Positions 24,319 through 32,746 are shown, counted from the stretch's first letter. The stretch: 64,000 nucleotides of DNA from JAMLJG01 sp035327585 (GCA_035327585.1 DAOLDD010000005.1:92050-156049); one strand, 5' to 3'. Notes: a model not told the origin generated them from the sequence alone. A program made the numbers and translations.

Positions 24319-25643
24319 GGCTGGTTCGCGCGCGAGGCCCGGGCCTGACGCGTGATGCCCCACGCGCCCATGCGTTCGCGTTTGGCGGAGTCTTCCAGAT
24401 TCTTGAGCGTCTGGAATTTGCGGGAGCCCGCGCTGCCGTCCACACGCATGCCATAGAGGCGGACAAGGCCCTCGGCCATCAGGAGTTCGTCGAGGTCGCC
24501 CTGGTCGGTGACGATGAACGCGTAGTGGCGGGGCAGCCGGCTGTTGCCGCGCGCGTCCTCCCAGCGCGTGACGACGGTGAATGAGCCGCGCGAGAGGACG
24601 CGTTCGGTGAAGCGCGTGCCCTCCTTGCCGAGACGCAGCATGTCATCCGGGGAGAGTTCGAAATATTCCGCCTGTTCACGCACGCGCTCGGGGAAGCTCA
24701 GGTTGGTTTCGGGCGCGTCGACGTAGTAGAGCCGGAAGATGTATTCCTTGCCCTCGTGCTGCACGTGGAAGGAGTCGGCGTCGTTGCCGCTGCGTTTGAG
24801 CAGCCGCGCGTTTTCGAGGACGGTCCAGCCGCTGCTCCGGCCGATCCGCAGGCCGATGGAGTCGTCGGGTCCCCGCACGGTGGCGCTTTCGCGCGCGCGG
24901 GATCGGGCGAGCGCGGGCGCGGCGTGGCCGGACAACTGGCGGGCGAGCTGCTGATCGGCGGCGGTGAGCTGGGCCAGCGCGATGCGGACGAGGTTGCCGT
25001 CCGTTTTGCGCAGCATGACGACGTCGAGCACGTTCTGGACGAATTCCGCTTCAAGTTGCGCGCCGGTGAGGCTGGTCCAGACGCGGAACGATTCGCCGGT
25101 GAGCAGGATCGCGGGCGGCGGTTCGGGTTCGGGTTCAACCGGCGCTTCGGGCACGATCGCGAGGACGGGTTCCGGCGGCGCGAGGAAGTCCGCGATGGCG
25201 GTGTGGCCCATGAAGCGCGCGACATCTGCCGGCGTCAGGCCCGACTCGTCGGGGAGCGTGCGATCCGCGCCGCGCGAGTCGAGCAGGCGTACGGCGTCGA
25301 AGTGTCCCTCCCGGGCCGCCGCGTGGAGCGGCGTGAAGAGGAATTGGTCGCGGGCGTTGACGGCGGCGCCGGCATCAAGCAGCAGGGCGAGCATCGCGGC
25401 GTCGCCTCGAAACGCGGCGACGTGAAGGAGGGTTGCGCCCTCGGCGTCGGTTTCGTGGATGTCCGCGCCGGCGGCGATCATGCGGCGCGCGCCCGCCGTG
25501 TCGCCCCGTGAGACGAAATCCCGCAGCGACTCCACGACGCGCGGCGCTTCGGGCGGGGCGGGCGGCCGCGGCACCTCGCACGAGCACAAGGCCGCCGCCA
25601 GCAACGCGACCGGAAGAATCCGGACAAAACGAATAAACTTCAC
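24315..25643 (-). CDS. Lipoprotein with ankyrin repeats, SHD1-type domain and nuclease-like C-terminus
   Basis: About 442 residues. GTG start chosen because it yields a lipoprotein signal ('FIRFVRILPVALLAAALCSC'). Next come three to four ankyrin repeats ('GATLLHVAAFRGDAAMLALLLDAGA', 'FTPLHAAAREGHFDAVRLL', 'GLTPADVARFMGHTAIADFL'), then a Pro/Glu linker, then an SHD1-like segment ('FRVWTSLTGAQLEAEFVQ...VVMLRKTDGNLVRIALAQLTAADQ') common in Planctomycetes and Verrucomicrobia. The end resembles a staphylococcal-nuclease (thermonuclease) fold: 'FRLYYVDAPETN', 'VTRWEDARG', 'LLMAEGLVRLYG'. Catalytic Arg/Glu positions are not clearly conserved, so activity is uncertain. The protein should sit outside the cytoplasm. 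Confidence 0.75.
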   Translation of the reverse strand: MKFIRFVRILPVALLAAALCSCEVPRPPAPPEAPRVVESLRDFVSRGDTAGARRMIAAGADIHETDAEGATLLHVAAFRGDAAMLALLLDAGAAVNARDQFLFTPLHAAAREGHFDAVRLLDSRGADRTLPDESGLTPADVARFMGHTAIADFLAPPEPVLAIVPEAPVEPEPEPPPAILLTGESFRVWTSLTGAQLEAEFVQNVLDVVMLRKTDGNLVRIALAQLTAADQQLARQLSGHAAPALARSRARESATVRGPDDSIGLRIGRSSGWTVLENARLLKRSGNDADSFHVQHEGKEYIFRLYYVDAPETNLSFPERVREQAEYFELSPDDMLRLGKEGTRFTERVLSRGSFTVVTRWEDARGNSRLPRHYAFIVTDQGDLDELLMAEGLVRLYGMRVDGSAGSRKFQTLKNLEDSAKRERMGAWGITRQARASRANQP

Positions 25644-25680
25644 CGCACCATTCCCCTGGATGCTTCGCCCGTGCGGGCGC

Positions 25681-27378
25681 TCAACGACCTCTTTCGGCAT
25701 TATCCACCAGTGTCGATTGGCGCACATCCGCGATCAGGTGATAGGCGTTGCGGATGTAGGTATCCATGTTGACCTCCGGCGGCGCAAGATGTCGGCAACC
25801 CTCGAAGGCGCGGACGGCCTGGCGGGCCAGCGCTTCGATCCGGGTCAGGTCGGACGGATTTTCACGGGTCTTCTGGTAGTTCTTATACAATTCGATTGCT
25901 TCGTTGAACGCGCGGGCGCCGCGGAGGAAGTCGGGGTTCTGCCAGGTTACCTTGCCGTTGCGCGCGGCGGGCTCGCCCTGCGCGGGACGCGGTTCGGCGA
26001 CGGGCGCCGGGACGGCAGGCGCGGACGGGGGCGCCTCCTCGGAGCGGAATCCGCCGTCATCCCAGGTATCCGCCTCGGACCACCACGGATCTTCCGCGGT
26101 GACCGGGGCCGCGGGCGCGGCCATGACCCGGGGGGGGGCGACGGGCGCGGATGCCGGCGTTACCGGCGTTGCGATCGGCGTCGGGGCGGGCGTGCTCGCG
26201 GGGGCGTCCGGCCGCACGAGCGCCTCCAGCGGCGCGACGTCCGGCACGCGGAATCCGATCTTTTTCGGCAGATCGAGCGCGAAGAAAATATAGACGGCGG
26301 CTGCTGCCGACACCAGGAGCAGGGTCTGGAACAACGCGCGGCCAAGCCCGCTTTCCTTCGAGGCCCGCGCCAGGGCCACCGGTTCCACGGCGGCCGCCAT
26401 GACCACCTTCTTTCGCGCGGGCGGCGCTTTGACAATCATTCGCGGCTCGCGCGGGGCCGCTTCTTCCGCCGGCGCTGGTTTGGTGGACAACCGTTTGGCG
26501 CTGCGCGCCACGGTGCTCTGCCCGGGCTCCGGCAGCGGTGGTTTCGGAAAGCGGCCCTGCCGAACCTCCGCCATATCCTGTTGGACCAGGCTCCAGTAGG
26601 CCGGCCTGAAGGCGCGGTCCTTCACCATCATCTTTTCGATGAGCCAGGCCGCGCCGGGCGAGATTTCGTGGTTCAGTTCCATCGGGTCCGGAATAAATTC
26701 CCGGATATGCCGCTCCATCGCGCTGCTGCCGGGACTGCCCGCGAACGGCAGCGCGCCGGTGAGCATGTGGTAGAGCGTCGCGCCGAGTGAATAGATGTCC
26801 GCGCGGCAGTCGAGGTCCGGCAGACCCTCCGCCTGCTCGGGCGCGGTGTAGTTCGGTGTGCCGATGATCGTGTCGCCATCCGCCGCCCGGCGGTGCAGGC
26901 CGATGAAACGGGCGAGGCCAAGGTCCACAACCTTTACGCTGCCGTCGCGCGTCACCAGCAGGTTGTCCGGTTTGATGTCGCAATGGATGATGCAGTCCTT
27001 GTCCCACGCGTAGCCGAGGGCGAAGGCGACGGACTCGACGATTTTGATCGCCGCCAACTCGGGCAGCTTGCCGCGGTCCGCCAGCATGTCGCCGACGGAA
27101 CGACCGTCGACGTATTCCATGACGATGTAGGGCGTCTGTCCGATCTCGCCCGCATCGTACACCTGGACGATGCCGGGATGGTTCAGGCGCGCGGCGGCCT
27201 GCGCCTCAATTCGGAAACGTTGCAGCGCCTCCTCATCGGGAAGAAATTCCGCCGCCAGCGTTTTGATCGCGACGGGGCGGTCGAGCGAAAGTTGGCGCGC
27301 CTTCCAGACGGTGGACATCCCGCCGGACCCGATTTTGCCCAGAATTTCGTAGCCCGGCAGTTGAGGAATGGAATTCAT
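25681..27378 (-). CDS. Membrane-anchored Ser/Thr protein kinase
   Basis: 565 residues. Kinase domain residues 1-260: glycine loop 'GKIGSGGMSTVWKA', VAIK lysine, catalytic loop 'HCDIKPDN' (near residue 130, HCD in place of HRD), DLG in place of DFG, 'GTPNYTAPEQ' and 'ADIYSLGATLYHML'. A single membrane helix 'TLLLVSAAAAVYIFFAL' near residue 350 separates it from a Pro/Ala-rich extracytoplasmic region with no known domain. This is the PknB-like architecture common in PVC bacteria. A -10 box 10 bases before the ATG suggests a very short leader. Confidence 0.92.
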   Translation of the reverse strand: MNSIPQLPGYEILGKIGSGGMSTVWKARQLSLDRPVAIKTLAAEFLPDEEALQRFRIEAQAAARLNHPGIVQVYDAGEIGQTPYIVMEYVDGRSVGDMLADRGKLPELAAIKIVESVAFALGYAWDKDCIIHCDIKPDNLLVTRDGSVKVVDLGLARFIGLHRRAADGDTIIGTPNYTAPEQAEGLPDLDCRADIYSLGATLYHMLTGALPFAGSPGSSAMERHIREFIPDPMELNHEISPGAAWLIEKMMVKDRAFRPAYWSLVQQDMAEVRQGRFPKPPLPEPGQSTVARSAKRLSTKPAPAEEAAPREPRMIVKAPPARKKVVMAAAVEPVALARASKESGLGRALFQTLLLVSAAAAVYIFFALDLPKKIGFRVPDVAPLEALVRPDAPASTPAPTPIATPVTPASAPVAPPRVMAAPAAPVTAEDPWWSEADTWDDGGFRSEEAPPSAPAVPAPVAEPRPAQGEPAARNGKVTWQNPDFLRGARAFNEAIELYKNYQKTRENPSDLTRIEALARQAVRAFEGCRHLAPPEVNMDTYIRNAYHLIADVRQSTLVDNAERGR

Positions 27379-27388
27379 GCAGGGGCGT

Positions 27389-27418
27389 ACTTTATCCCGT
27401 GCGCCCGGCGCGAGGCAA
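27389..27418 (-). promoter_or_regulatory. Predicted promoter of the kinase gene
   Basis: On the minus strand TTGCCT, 18-base spacer, TAAAGT; ten bases to the ATG at 27378. No ribosome site can be seen in the remaining few bases of leader. Confidence 0.4.
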
Positions 27419-27474
27419 GCCGGGGCGCTTTATCCTTTCATTCCGCCCGCCGCCTTTTGCATGCTCCATTTCCG

Positions 27475-28266
27475 ATGAACGAACACCTTATCGCCGTGAT
27501 TCTGGGCCTGGTCGAAGGCCTCACCGAGTTCATCCCGGTCTCCTCCACGGGCCACCTGATCCTCGTGGGCCACCTGCTCGGATTCGATGGCGCCGCGGCG
27601 AAATTGTTCGACGTCTTCATCCAGCTCGGCGCGATCCTCGCCGTGGTGGTCGTCTATTTCCGCACCTTCGCCGAATTGTTCAGCGCCCCGGAGCGGCGCG
27701 GGTTCAGCGGCTACAACGGCATCCTGCTGCTGGGCCTGACCTCGCTTCCCGCGATTGTCATTGGAAAGCTCTCGCACGGCGCCATCAAGGAGCATCTGTT
27801 CAGTCCCGATACGGTGGCCGCCGCGCTGGCCGTGGGCGCCGTGTGGATTCTGGTCTCAGAGCGCTTGCTGCGAGGGCGCAAGACGGTGGATTTGGACGGC
27901 ATGACGTGGAAGCTCGCGCTCGGCATCGGCCTGTTCCAGTGCCTCGCGCTGTGGCCCGGCATGTCGCGATCCACCTGCACCATCGTCGGCGGCATGATGC
28001 TGGGCCTGAGCCTGCCCGCGGCGACGCGCTATTCCTTCTTCGCCGCCGTGCCCATCATGGTGCTCGCGGTGGGCTACGACCTGTTGCAGAACGCGACGCT
28101 GTTGACCGCCGACACGATTCCCTGGTTCCTCACCGGGTTCGTCGTCGCATTCCTCTCCGCCCTCGCCGCGATCAAATTCTTCATCCGCTTCGTCTCCCGT
28201 CACGGTCTCTCCGCCTTTGCCTGGTACCGCCTCGCGGTCGCTGGCTTGGTGTGGTGGATGCTTTAA
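27475..28266 (+). CDS. uppP: Undecaprenyl-diphosphatase (bacitracin resistance protein)
   Basis: 263 residues, integral inner-membrane enzyme that recycles the lipid carrier for peptidoglycan and other envelope glycans. Both signature blocks are present: 'GLVEGLTEFIPVSSTGHLIL' (catalytic Glu-rich motif with E17/E21-type residues and SSTGH) and 'LALWPGMSRSTCTIVGGMMLGLS' (PGxSRS motif). Eight hydrophobic segments as expected. The ATG at 27475 begins where homology begins; no clear ribosome site. Confidence 0.96.
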   Translation: MNEHLIAVILGLVEGLTEFIPVSSTGHLILVGHLLGFDGAAAKLFDVFIQLGAILAVVVVYFRTFAELFSAPERRGFSGYNGILLLGLTSLPAIVIGKLSHGAIKEHLFSPDTVAAALAVGAVWILVSERLLRGRKTVDLDGMTWKLALGIGLFQCLALWPGMSRSTCTIVGGMMLGLSLPAATRYSFFAAVPIMVLAVGYDLLQNATLLTADTIPWFLTGFVVAFLSALAAIKFFIRFVSRHGLSAFAWYRLAVAGLVWWML

Positions 28267-28288
28267 GAGGGGAGGCCGACGGGGAGTC

Positions 28289-28385
28289 GGCATGGAGGAG
28301 GAAGGGGAGAAGGAGCGGGGGGGATTTCGTATTCCCTGCCTACTCCCTGCCTGCTCCCTGCTTACTCCCCCTCCTCCTCCACCGC
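28289..28385. repeat. Tandem GGGAG/CTCCC repeat tract overlapping the methyltransferase 3' end
   Basis: A purine-rich stretch (gaggaaggggagaaggagcgg) is followed by 'ctccctgcctgctccctgctta' tandem units. The two parts can pair loosely. The minus-strand methyltransferase gene ends inside it: its last residues (RRRGSKQGAGRE) and its TAG stop are written by the repeat. A related copy lies in frame inside the MmgE/PrpD gene (31634-31703). Confidence 0.65.
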
Positions 28386-29197
28386 GTCGCTTCGGCGAGG
28401 ATGAACTCGAATTTGCGGGCGTGCTCGGGGATCAGCAGGGGCTCGTCCGTGCGCGATTCCAGCGTGAAGTGGGGCGAGAGACTTTCCTTCAGGCCGTCGA
28501 GCGTGTGGACGGGGCCGTTCGCGCCGGCGTAGCCGCCAATCCAATTTTCGCGGGGCGTATAAATTTGTTTCCACGTCGACGGCGTGGTCAGCAGCAGCGT
28601 GCCGCCCGTTTTTACGAGCGCGGGCAGCAGGTCGAGGAACCGGCGTGGCTCGGTGAGCCGGCAGATCAAATTCGCGGCGAGCACGACGTCGAACAAGCCG
28701 AGGTCCGCGCGCAGGTCCATTGCATCACCCACCTCAAAACGCACGCGCGCGCGATCCACATCCGCCGGCGCGCGCGCCACCAGCGCATGCGTCAGGTCGC
28801 CCTGATCGGGTATGGCGTACGGGATCGATTCGCCGCGTTGCAGCGTCTGCGCGGCGGCGATAAAGCGCGCGGAAAAATCGATGCCGATCACCTCCGCGCA
28901 GTCGCGCGCGAGTTCAAACGTCGAGCGGCCCACGGCGCAGCCGATATCGAGCGCGCGGAGGGGCGGCAACGGCGTGCCGCCCTCCATGCCGGTTTTCGCG
29001 CGGCTGGAGGGCGCCGCGCCGTCGGCGCCGGAACGTGACGCGAGCCTCGCACACCGCGCGGGGAATCCGAGTGCGGCGCGAAACGGCGCCGGCACCCGCG
29101 CCTGCGCGTCGCCGTAGTGGAGCCACAGGTATTGCGCGAGCGCTGCGTCGGATTCGTACATGGAGGGAGACGGTTCCACAGTGTTTTTTACGGGCAT
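28340..29197 (-). CDS. SAM-dependent methyltransferase, TIGR04345-like (putative 4-mercaptohistidine N1-methyltransferase)
   Basis: 285 residues. The start 'YESDAALAQYLWLHYGD' and the SAM motif 'ALDIGCAVGRSTFELARD' followed by 'VIGIDFSARFIAAAQTL' match the OvoA C-terminal methyltransferase family, which methylates the thiol-histidine in ovothiol synthesis. Later 'DVVLAANLICRLTEPRRFLDLLPALVKTGGTLLLTTPSTW' is the usual post-motif region. No OvoA sulfoxide synthase is in this window. An insertion of about 25 residues (from 'ASRSGADGAAP' to 'MEGGTPLP') just before motif I is encoded by an imperfect palindrome, and the last 12 residues are encoded by a repeat tract. Family assignment is from motifs only. 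Confidence 0.8.
   Translation of the reverse strand: MPVKNTVEPSPSMYESDAALAQYLWLHYGDAQARVPAPFRAALGFPARCARLASRSGADGAAPSSRAKTGMEGGTPLPPLRALDIGCAVGRSTFELARDCAEVIGIDFSARFIAAAQTLQRGESIPYAIPDQGDLTHALVARAPADVDRARVRFEVGDAMDLRADLGLFDVVLAANLICRLTEPRRFLDLLPALVKTGGTLLLTTPSTWKQIYTPRENWIGGYAGANGPVHTLDGLKESLSPHFTLESRTDEPLLIPEHARKFEFILAEATRWRRRGSKQGAGRE
28962..29029. repeat. 68-bp palindromic element in frame inside the methyltransferase gene
   Basis: Arms of 25 bases at 28962-28986 and 29005-29029, 21 of 25 positions complementary, ending in 'ccctcca' and 'tggaggg' around an 18-base loop. It encodes a Gly/Ala/Pro/Ser/Arg-rich linker that is not expected in this family. Confidence 0.7.
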
Positions 29198-29199
29198 GA

Positions 29200-29264
29200 G
29201 GTAGGGCGAGGTGTCCCACCGAGCCGCCGGGCGGACCCGGCTCGCTCGGAGAGCTCGCCCTACC
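29200..29264. repeat. Palindromic GGTAGGGCGAG element supplying a stop codon
   Basis: Exact 11-base terminal inverted repeats (ggtagggcgag, 29200-29210 and 29254-29264) with further internal pairing of 'cgagcc' and 'ggctcg'. It fills the gap between the M29-like peptidase and methyltransferase genes. The peptidase stop codon (TAG, 29260-29262 on the minus strand) is part of the element's terminal repeat. Confidence 0.75.
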
Positions 29265-30402
29265 GAACGGCGTCCAGCAATCCCCGCGTATAGGCGCTGG
29301 GCTGATAGTCTTTGGCCACCACAACCGTTTCGCCGTGGCGGTGCAGGCGGATTTCGCAGTTCGTCACCTCCGGCGTCTTGTGCGGCGCGAAGAGGATGTC
29401 GTCGTGCGTGGCGTGGCTCGCTTCCGTGAATTTATCCGGCGTGAGGTGTCCGCCGAGGTGGTCGCTGCGGCCCGTGGCGACGTGAAATGTGCCGAGCACT
29501 TTTTCATCCTGGATGTCGCGGCCCGACCACGGCAGCTCCTGCGTGCCGAGTCCGAGCTCGCCCAACTCGCCCACCACCGGGTCGACGGCGAGTTTTTCAT
29601 TGTGATGCGCGACGGTCGCCGGGTTGCCCTTGAGCAATTCCGCGCGCACGATGCGGCCGCCCTTCACAGTCATCAATCCAAGCGTGCCGTCCTCTTCATA
29701 CTTCAACGGGAACTGGCCCTCGCCGCCGGTCGGCACCCAATAGACCTCACCCGCGGGCAGGTTTGCGACATCGGGCGCTTTGCCGCGACAGAGGCCGTGG
29801 CTCTTTTGCGCCTCCTGTCCGCCGAGGTCGAGCCGCAGCGTGTAGGTATTGCCCAGCACGGTGAAATCGAGTTCCGCCCAATCCGCGCCGGTCATGCCCG
29901 CGCGCAACGCCTCGGCCTCCCGACTCACCTCGTCGTAGTCCACCGCGAGTCCGGAGCGCAGGATGACGTCGTTCATGCCGTGCATCGTCGCCCCGCGAAA
30001 TCCATACTGCTTCGCGAACGCGGTCAGCGGCGCCGTCGCGGAATAGGTGGTGATGGCGAGAATGATGTCGTAGTTCGGATAGATGTCTTTCTCGAGGCTG
30101 AGCGTGTTGCCCGCCGCGTCCACCGCGAGATCCGGAAGGTCGAGGTTGCTGCCGCCCGTGATTTTGTAGGCGAACATGTCGCCGCCGGTGAGTCCGAGCA
30201 CCCCGGCCTGAATGCCCTTGTGGAACACGGTGTGCGCGTGGCGCTGGATGCTGTAGTCGGGATTCCTGAGATAGGCGTGGTCCCGCATGTCGTTCGGATC
30301 CTCAAGATCAATGAGAATCGCCACGCGCTCGCCGCCCTCGGGCGCGAACACGGTTTTCAGGAGGCGGGCGAGGTCAAAGGGTGGAAAGGATTTCTGGTTC
30401 AT
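29260..30402 (-). CDS. M29-like aminopeptidase family protein
   Basis: 380 residues. The C-terminal half matches the metal-site pattern of M29 (thermophilic) aminopeptidases: 'NLPAGEVYWVPTGGEGQFP' (metal-binding Glu), 'GKVLGTFHVATGRSDHLGGHL'-like segment with 'GTFHVATG', and 'SHATHDDILFA' (His and Asp ligands). The N-terminal half has 'ILIDLEDPNDMRDHAYLR' and 'ILAITTYSATAPLTAFAKQYG', similar to the sensor part of AmpS. It is a probable cytoplasmic metallo-aminopeptidase, substrate unknown. ATG at 30402 with aaggag upstream. The stop codon lies in a repeat element. Confidence 0.7.
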   Translation of the reverse strand: MNQKSFPPFDLARLLKTVFAPEGGERVAILIDLEDPNDMRDHAYLRNPDYSIQRHAHTVFHKGIQAGVLGLTGGDMFAYKITGGSNLDLPDLAVDAAGNTLSLEKDIYPNYDIILAITTYSATAPLTAFAKQYGFRGATMHGMNDVILRSGLAVDYDEVSREAEALRAGMTGADWAELDFTVLGNTYTLRLDLGGQEAQKSHGLCRGKAPDVANLPAGEVYWVPTGGEGQFPLKYEEDGTLGLMTVKGGRIVRAELLKGNPATVAHHNEKLAVDPVVGELGELGLGTQELPWSGRDIQDEKVLGTFHVATGRSDHLGGHLTPDKFTEASHATHDDILFAPHKTPEVTNCEIRLHRHGETVVVAKDYQPSAYTRGLLDAVR

Positions 30403-30490
30403 GCGCTGATTCTCCTTGCGGGTGTTGTGAGAATAAGTTCGCTGGTGGCCGCCCGGCCTTACAGGAGGGATCCGCTCGTCGCGCACGGCT

Positions 30491-30892
30491 TCACATCCAG
30501 GACCGACACGCCAGATCCGGTATTCTTGAAAATTCGGCCAGATTTCCCGTGATCAACCCAACGGAGGCTTCAAGCGCCGTCGCGGCGATCAGGACATCCA
30601 ATGGGCCAATGGGCATCCCCCGCTGTTCAAGGGTGGTGCGAATCAGCGCGGCCCGCGCGGCGGTTTGCCGCACGAAAGGCAATTCGTGCACCGATTCAAG
30701 GAACAGCTCCACTTTGGCCCGTTCACGTTCACGACGGCTTGCGGCGCAGCGCGCCACGCCAACCATCAACTCGTATCGCGTGATAACGGATACCGCGAGC
30801 TCGTCGGGGGCGTGGAGCCGGGCCTGGCCCACCGCGTCCGGGTGGCCGCGCAACAGCGCGATGCAGGTGTCCGTGTCGAGCAGGAGCTTCAC
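30491..30892 (-). CDS. vapC: VapC-type PIN-domain ribonuclease toxin
   Basis: 133 residues. PIN acidic residues in order: 'LLLDTDTCIALLRG' (first Asp), 'ISVITRYELMVGV'-type Glu in 'VITRYELMVG', and 'GPLDVLIAATALE' (third Asp), ending 'GLITGNLAEFSRIPDL'. This is a close match to tRNA-cleaving VapC toxins. GTG start overlapping the antitoxin stop (GTGA), so translation is coupled. Confidence 0.92.
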   Translation of the reverse strand: MKLLLDTDTCIALLRGHPDAVGQARLHAPDELAVSVITRYELMVGVARCAASRRERERAKVELFLESVHELPFVRQTAARAALIRTTLEQRGMPIGPLDVLIAATALEASVGLITGNLAEFSRIPDLACRSWM

Positions 30893-31113
30893 AGTTCCAC
30901 CGGACGGTGTTTGCCCTGCTTGGGACGTCGAAACGCGGCATCCTTGATGTGAATCTGCTCAAAAAAACCCGCGGGCCAACGGGCGGATTTGACCGGCTCG
31001 ACGAACCAACCGTTCCCGAACGGAACGATGGAAACCGTGGCCTCGCGCGGATTGAGGAGGCGCGGAATGCGAAGGGCCATCGAATTGCCGGAACGAAAGA
31101 CTTTTGTCTGCAT
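30889..31113 (-). CDS. vapB: VapB-type antitoxin (AbrB/MazE fold)
   Basis: 74 residues. 'MQTKVFRSGNSMALRIPRLL' is the swapped-hairpin DNA-binding motif of VapB antitoxins; the C-terminal part, which should wrap the toxin, includes 'WFVEPVKSARWPAGFFEQI'. The ATG at 31113 lies six bases after the -10 box, so the message should be leaderless. A GTATATAC palindrome overlaps the -10 box and is a likely autorepression site. Confidence 0.9.
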   Translation of the reverse strand: MQTKVFRSGNSMALRIPRLLNPREATVSIVPFGNGWFVEPVKSARWPAGFFEQIHIKDAAFRRPKQGKHRPVEL

Positions 31114-31119
31114 GTGAAT

Positions 31120-31148
31120 ACGGTATATACAAAAGACCACCCTGTCAA
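31120..31148 (-). promoter_or_regulatory. Predicted leaderless promoter and operator of vapBC
   Basis: On the minus strand consensus TTGACA, 17-base spacer, TACCGT, then six bases to the ATG. GTATATAC (31123-31130) is a perfect palindrome across the -10 region, suited to VapBC binding. Confidence 0.65.
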
Positions 31149-31249
31149 GCGGAGTGCGCGCCGCGCCGACCCCGGCCACGCCTGGCGGTGAACGGGTGGC
31201 GCGCGCGCCAGCGTTGTGCTAGAAATGGCGGCCTGTCGAAAGGATCACC

Positions 31250-32746
31250 ATGAGCGCTCCCATTTCCAATGTACGCCCGCCCGCGGATGACGTGATTGCG
31301 CAAATCGCGGACTATGTGACCGGCGCACCGCCCGATGGCGCCGAGGCGCGCGACACGGCGCGGCACTGCCTGATGGACAGCATCGGTTGCGCGCTGATGG
31401 CGCTGAAATATCCCGGGTGCACGAAGCTGCTCGGCCCCGTTGTGCCCGGCGCCACGCTGCCCGGCGGCGCGCGCGTACTCGGCATGGACGACGAACTCGA
31501 CCCCGTGCGCGGCGCGTTTTGCAACGGCGCGCTGATCCGCTGGCTCGATTTCAACGACACCTGGCTCGCCGCGGAATGGGGACATCCCTCCGACAACCTC
31601 GGCGGCATCCTCGCGGTCGCGGACTGGATGTGCAGGAGGGAGCAGGGAGCTGGGAGAAAGAAATGTGGAGAAGGAAATTCTCCCAACTCCCCATCCGTCT
31701 CCGACATCCTCACCGCCGCGATCCGCGCGCACGAGATCCAGGGCGTGCTCGCGCTGGAGAACAGTTTCAACCGCGCGGGCATGGATCACGTGATCCTCGT
31801 GCGCATCGCGACGACGGCGGTCGTGACCGCGATGCTGGGCGGTACGCGCGAGCAGGTGATCAACGCGGTGTCGAACGCGTGGGCGGACGGCGGCGCGCTG
31901 CGCGTCTACCGCCATGCGCCGAACACCGGCTCGCGCAAATCGTGGGCCGCCGGCGACGCGACGAGCCGCGCGGTCTGGCACGCGCTCAACGCATTGCGCG
32001 GCGAGATGGGCTATCCCGGCGCACTCACGACGAAAACGTGGGGCTTCCAGGACGCGATCTTCCGCAACAAATCCATCGGGCTCGCGCGGCCGCTCGGCTC
32101 CTATGTGATGGAGCACGTGCTGTTCAAGATTTCGTTCCCCGCGGAGTTCCACGCGCAGACCGCGGTGGAGTGCGCGTTCAAGCTGCATCCGCTGGTGAAG
32201 GACCGGCTGGACCAGATCACGCGGGTCGAGCTGACCACGCACGAATCCGCGATCCGCATCATCGACAAGGCCGGCCCGCTGCACAATCCGGCGGACCGCG
32301 ACCACTGCCTGCAATACATGACCGCCATCGGCCTGATCTTCGGCCAGCTCACGGCGGACCACTACGAGGACACCGTGGCGAAGGACCCGCGCATCGACGC
32401 GTTGCGCGCGAAGATGGTGGTGGCCGAGGACAAGCGGTACAGCGCGGACTATCTCGATCCCGACAAACGTTCCATCGCGAACGCGGTGCAGGTGTTCTTC
32501 ACCGACGGCACGCACACGGAGAAGATCGAGGTCGAATATCCCGTCGGCCATCGCCGCCGCCGCGCGGAAGGCATTCCCTTGCTCGTGAGGAAATTCCAGG
32601 AAGCGCTCGCGGAGCGGTTCGCGCCCGCACGCTGCTGGCGGATACTCAACGTGTTCCAGGACCCGCAGCGGCTGGAAAAGATGAAGGCGAGCGAGTTGAT
32701 GGATTTGTTCGTGGCGAACCCGTCCGATCCGGCGGATCGCCCGTGA
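31250..32746 (+). CDS. MmgE/PrpD family protein (2-methylcitrate dehydratase-like)
   Basis: 498 residues. Typical blocks are 'ARHCLMDSIGCALMALKYP', 'WLDFNDTWLAAEWGHPSDNLGGILAVADW', 'HEIQGVLALENSFNRAG', 'GDATSRAVWHALNALRGEMGYPGALT' and 'YPVGHRRRR'. The family dehydrates 2-methylcitrate or related acids in propionate metabolism. No prpB or prpC is nearby, so the substrate is uncertain. A 19-residue insertion ('EQGAGRKKCGEGNSPNSPS') after 'ADWMCRR' is encoded by a GGGAG-type palindromic repeat and splits two blocks that are normally close. The C-terminal 'SDPADRP' is written by a GATC-type repeat. Confidence 0.88.
   Translation: MSAPISNVRPPADDVIAQIADYVTGAPPDGAEARDTARHCLMDSIGCALMALKYPGCTKLLGPVVPGATLPGGARVLGMDDELDPVRGAFCNGALIRWLDFNDTWLAAEWGHPSDNLGGILAVADWMCRREQGAGRKKCGEGNSPNSPSVSDILTAAIRAHEIQGVLALENSFNRAGMDHVILVRIATTAVVTAMLGGTREQVINAVSNAWADGGALRVYRHAPNTGSRKSWAAGDATSRAVWHALNALRGEMGYPGALTTKTWGFQDAIFRNKSIGLARPLGSYVMEHVLFKISFPAEFHAQTAVECAFKLHPLVKDRLDQITRVELTTHESAIRIIDKAGPLHNPADRDHCLQYMTAIGLIFGQLTADHYEDTVAKDPRIDALRAKMVVAEDKRYSADYLDPDKRSIANAVQVFFTDGTHTEKIEVEYPVGHRRRRAEGIPLLVRKFQEALAERFAPARCWRILNVFQDPQRLEKMKASELMDLFVANPSDPADRP
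31634..31703. repeat. GGGAG-type palindromic repeat in frame inside the MmgE/PrpD gene
   Basis: Left arm 'ggagggagcagggagctgg' and right arm 'tctcccaactccccatcc' are loosely complementary around an AT-richer loop. The composition differs from the surrounding gene. It matches the tandem 'gggagcaggg' family seen at 28289-28385. Confidence 0.65.
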
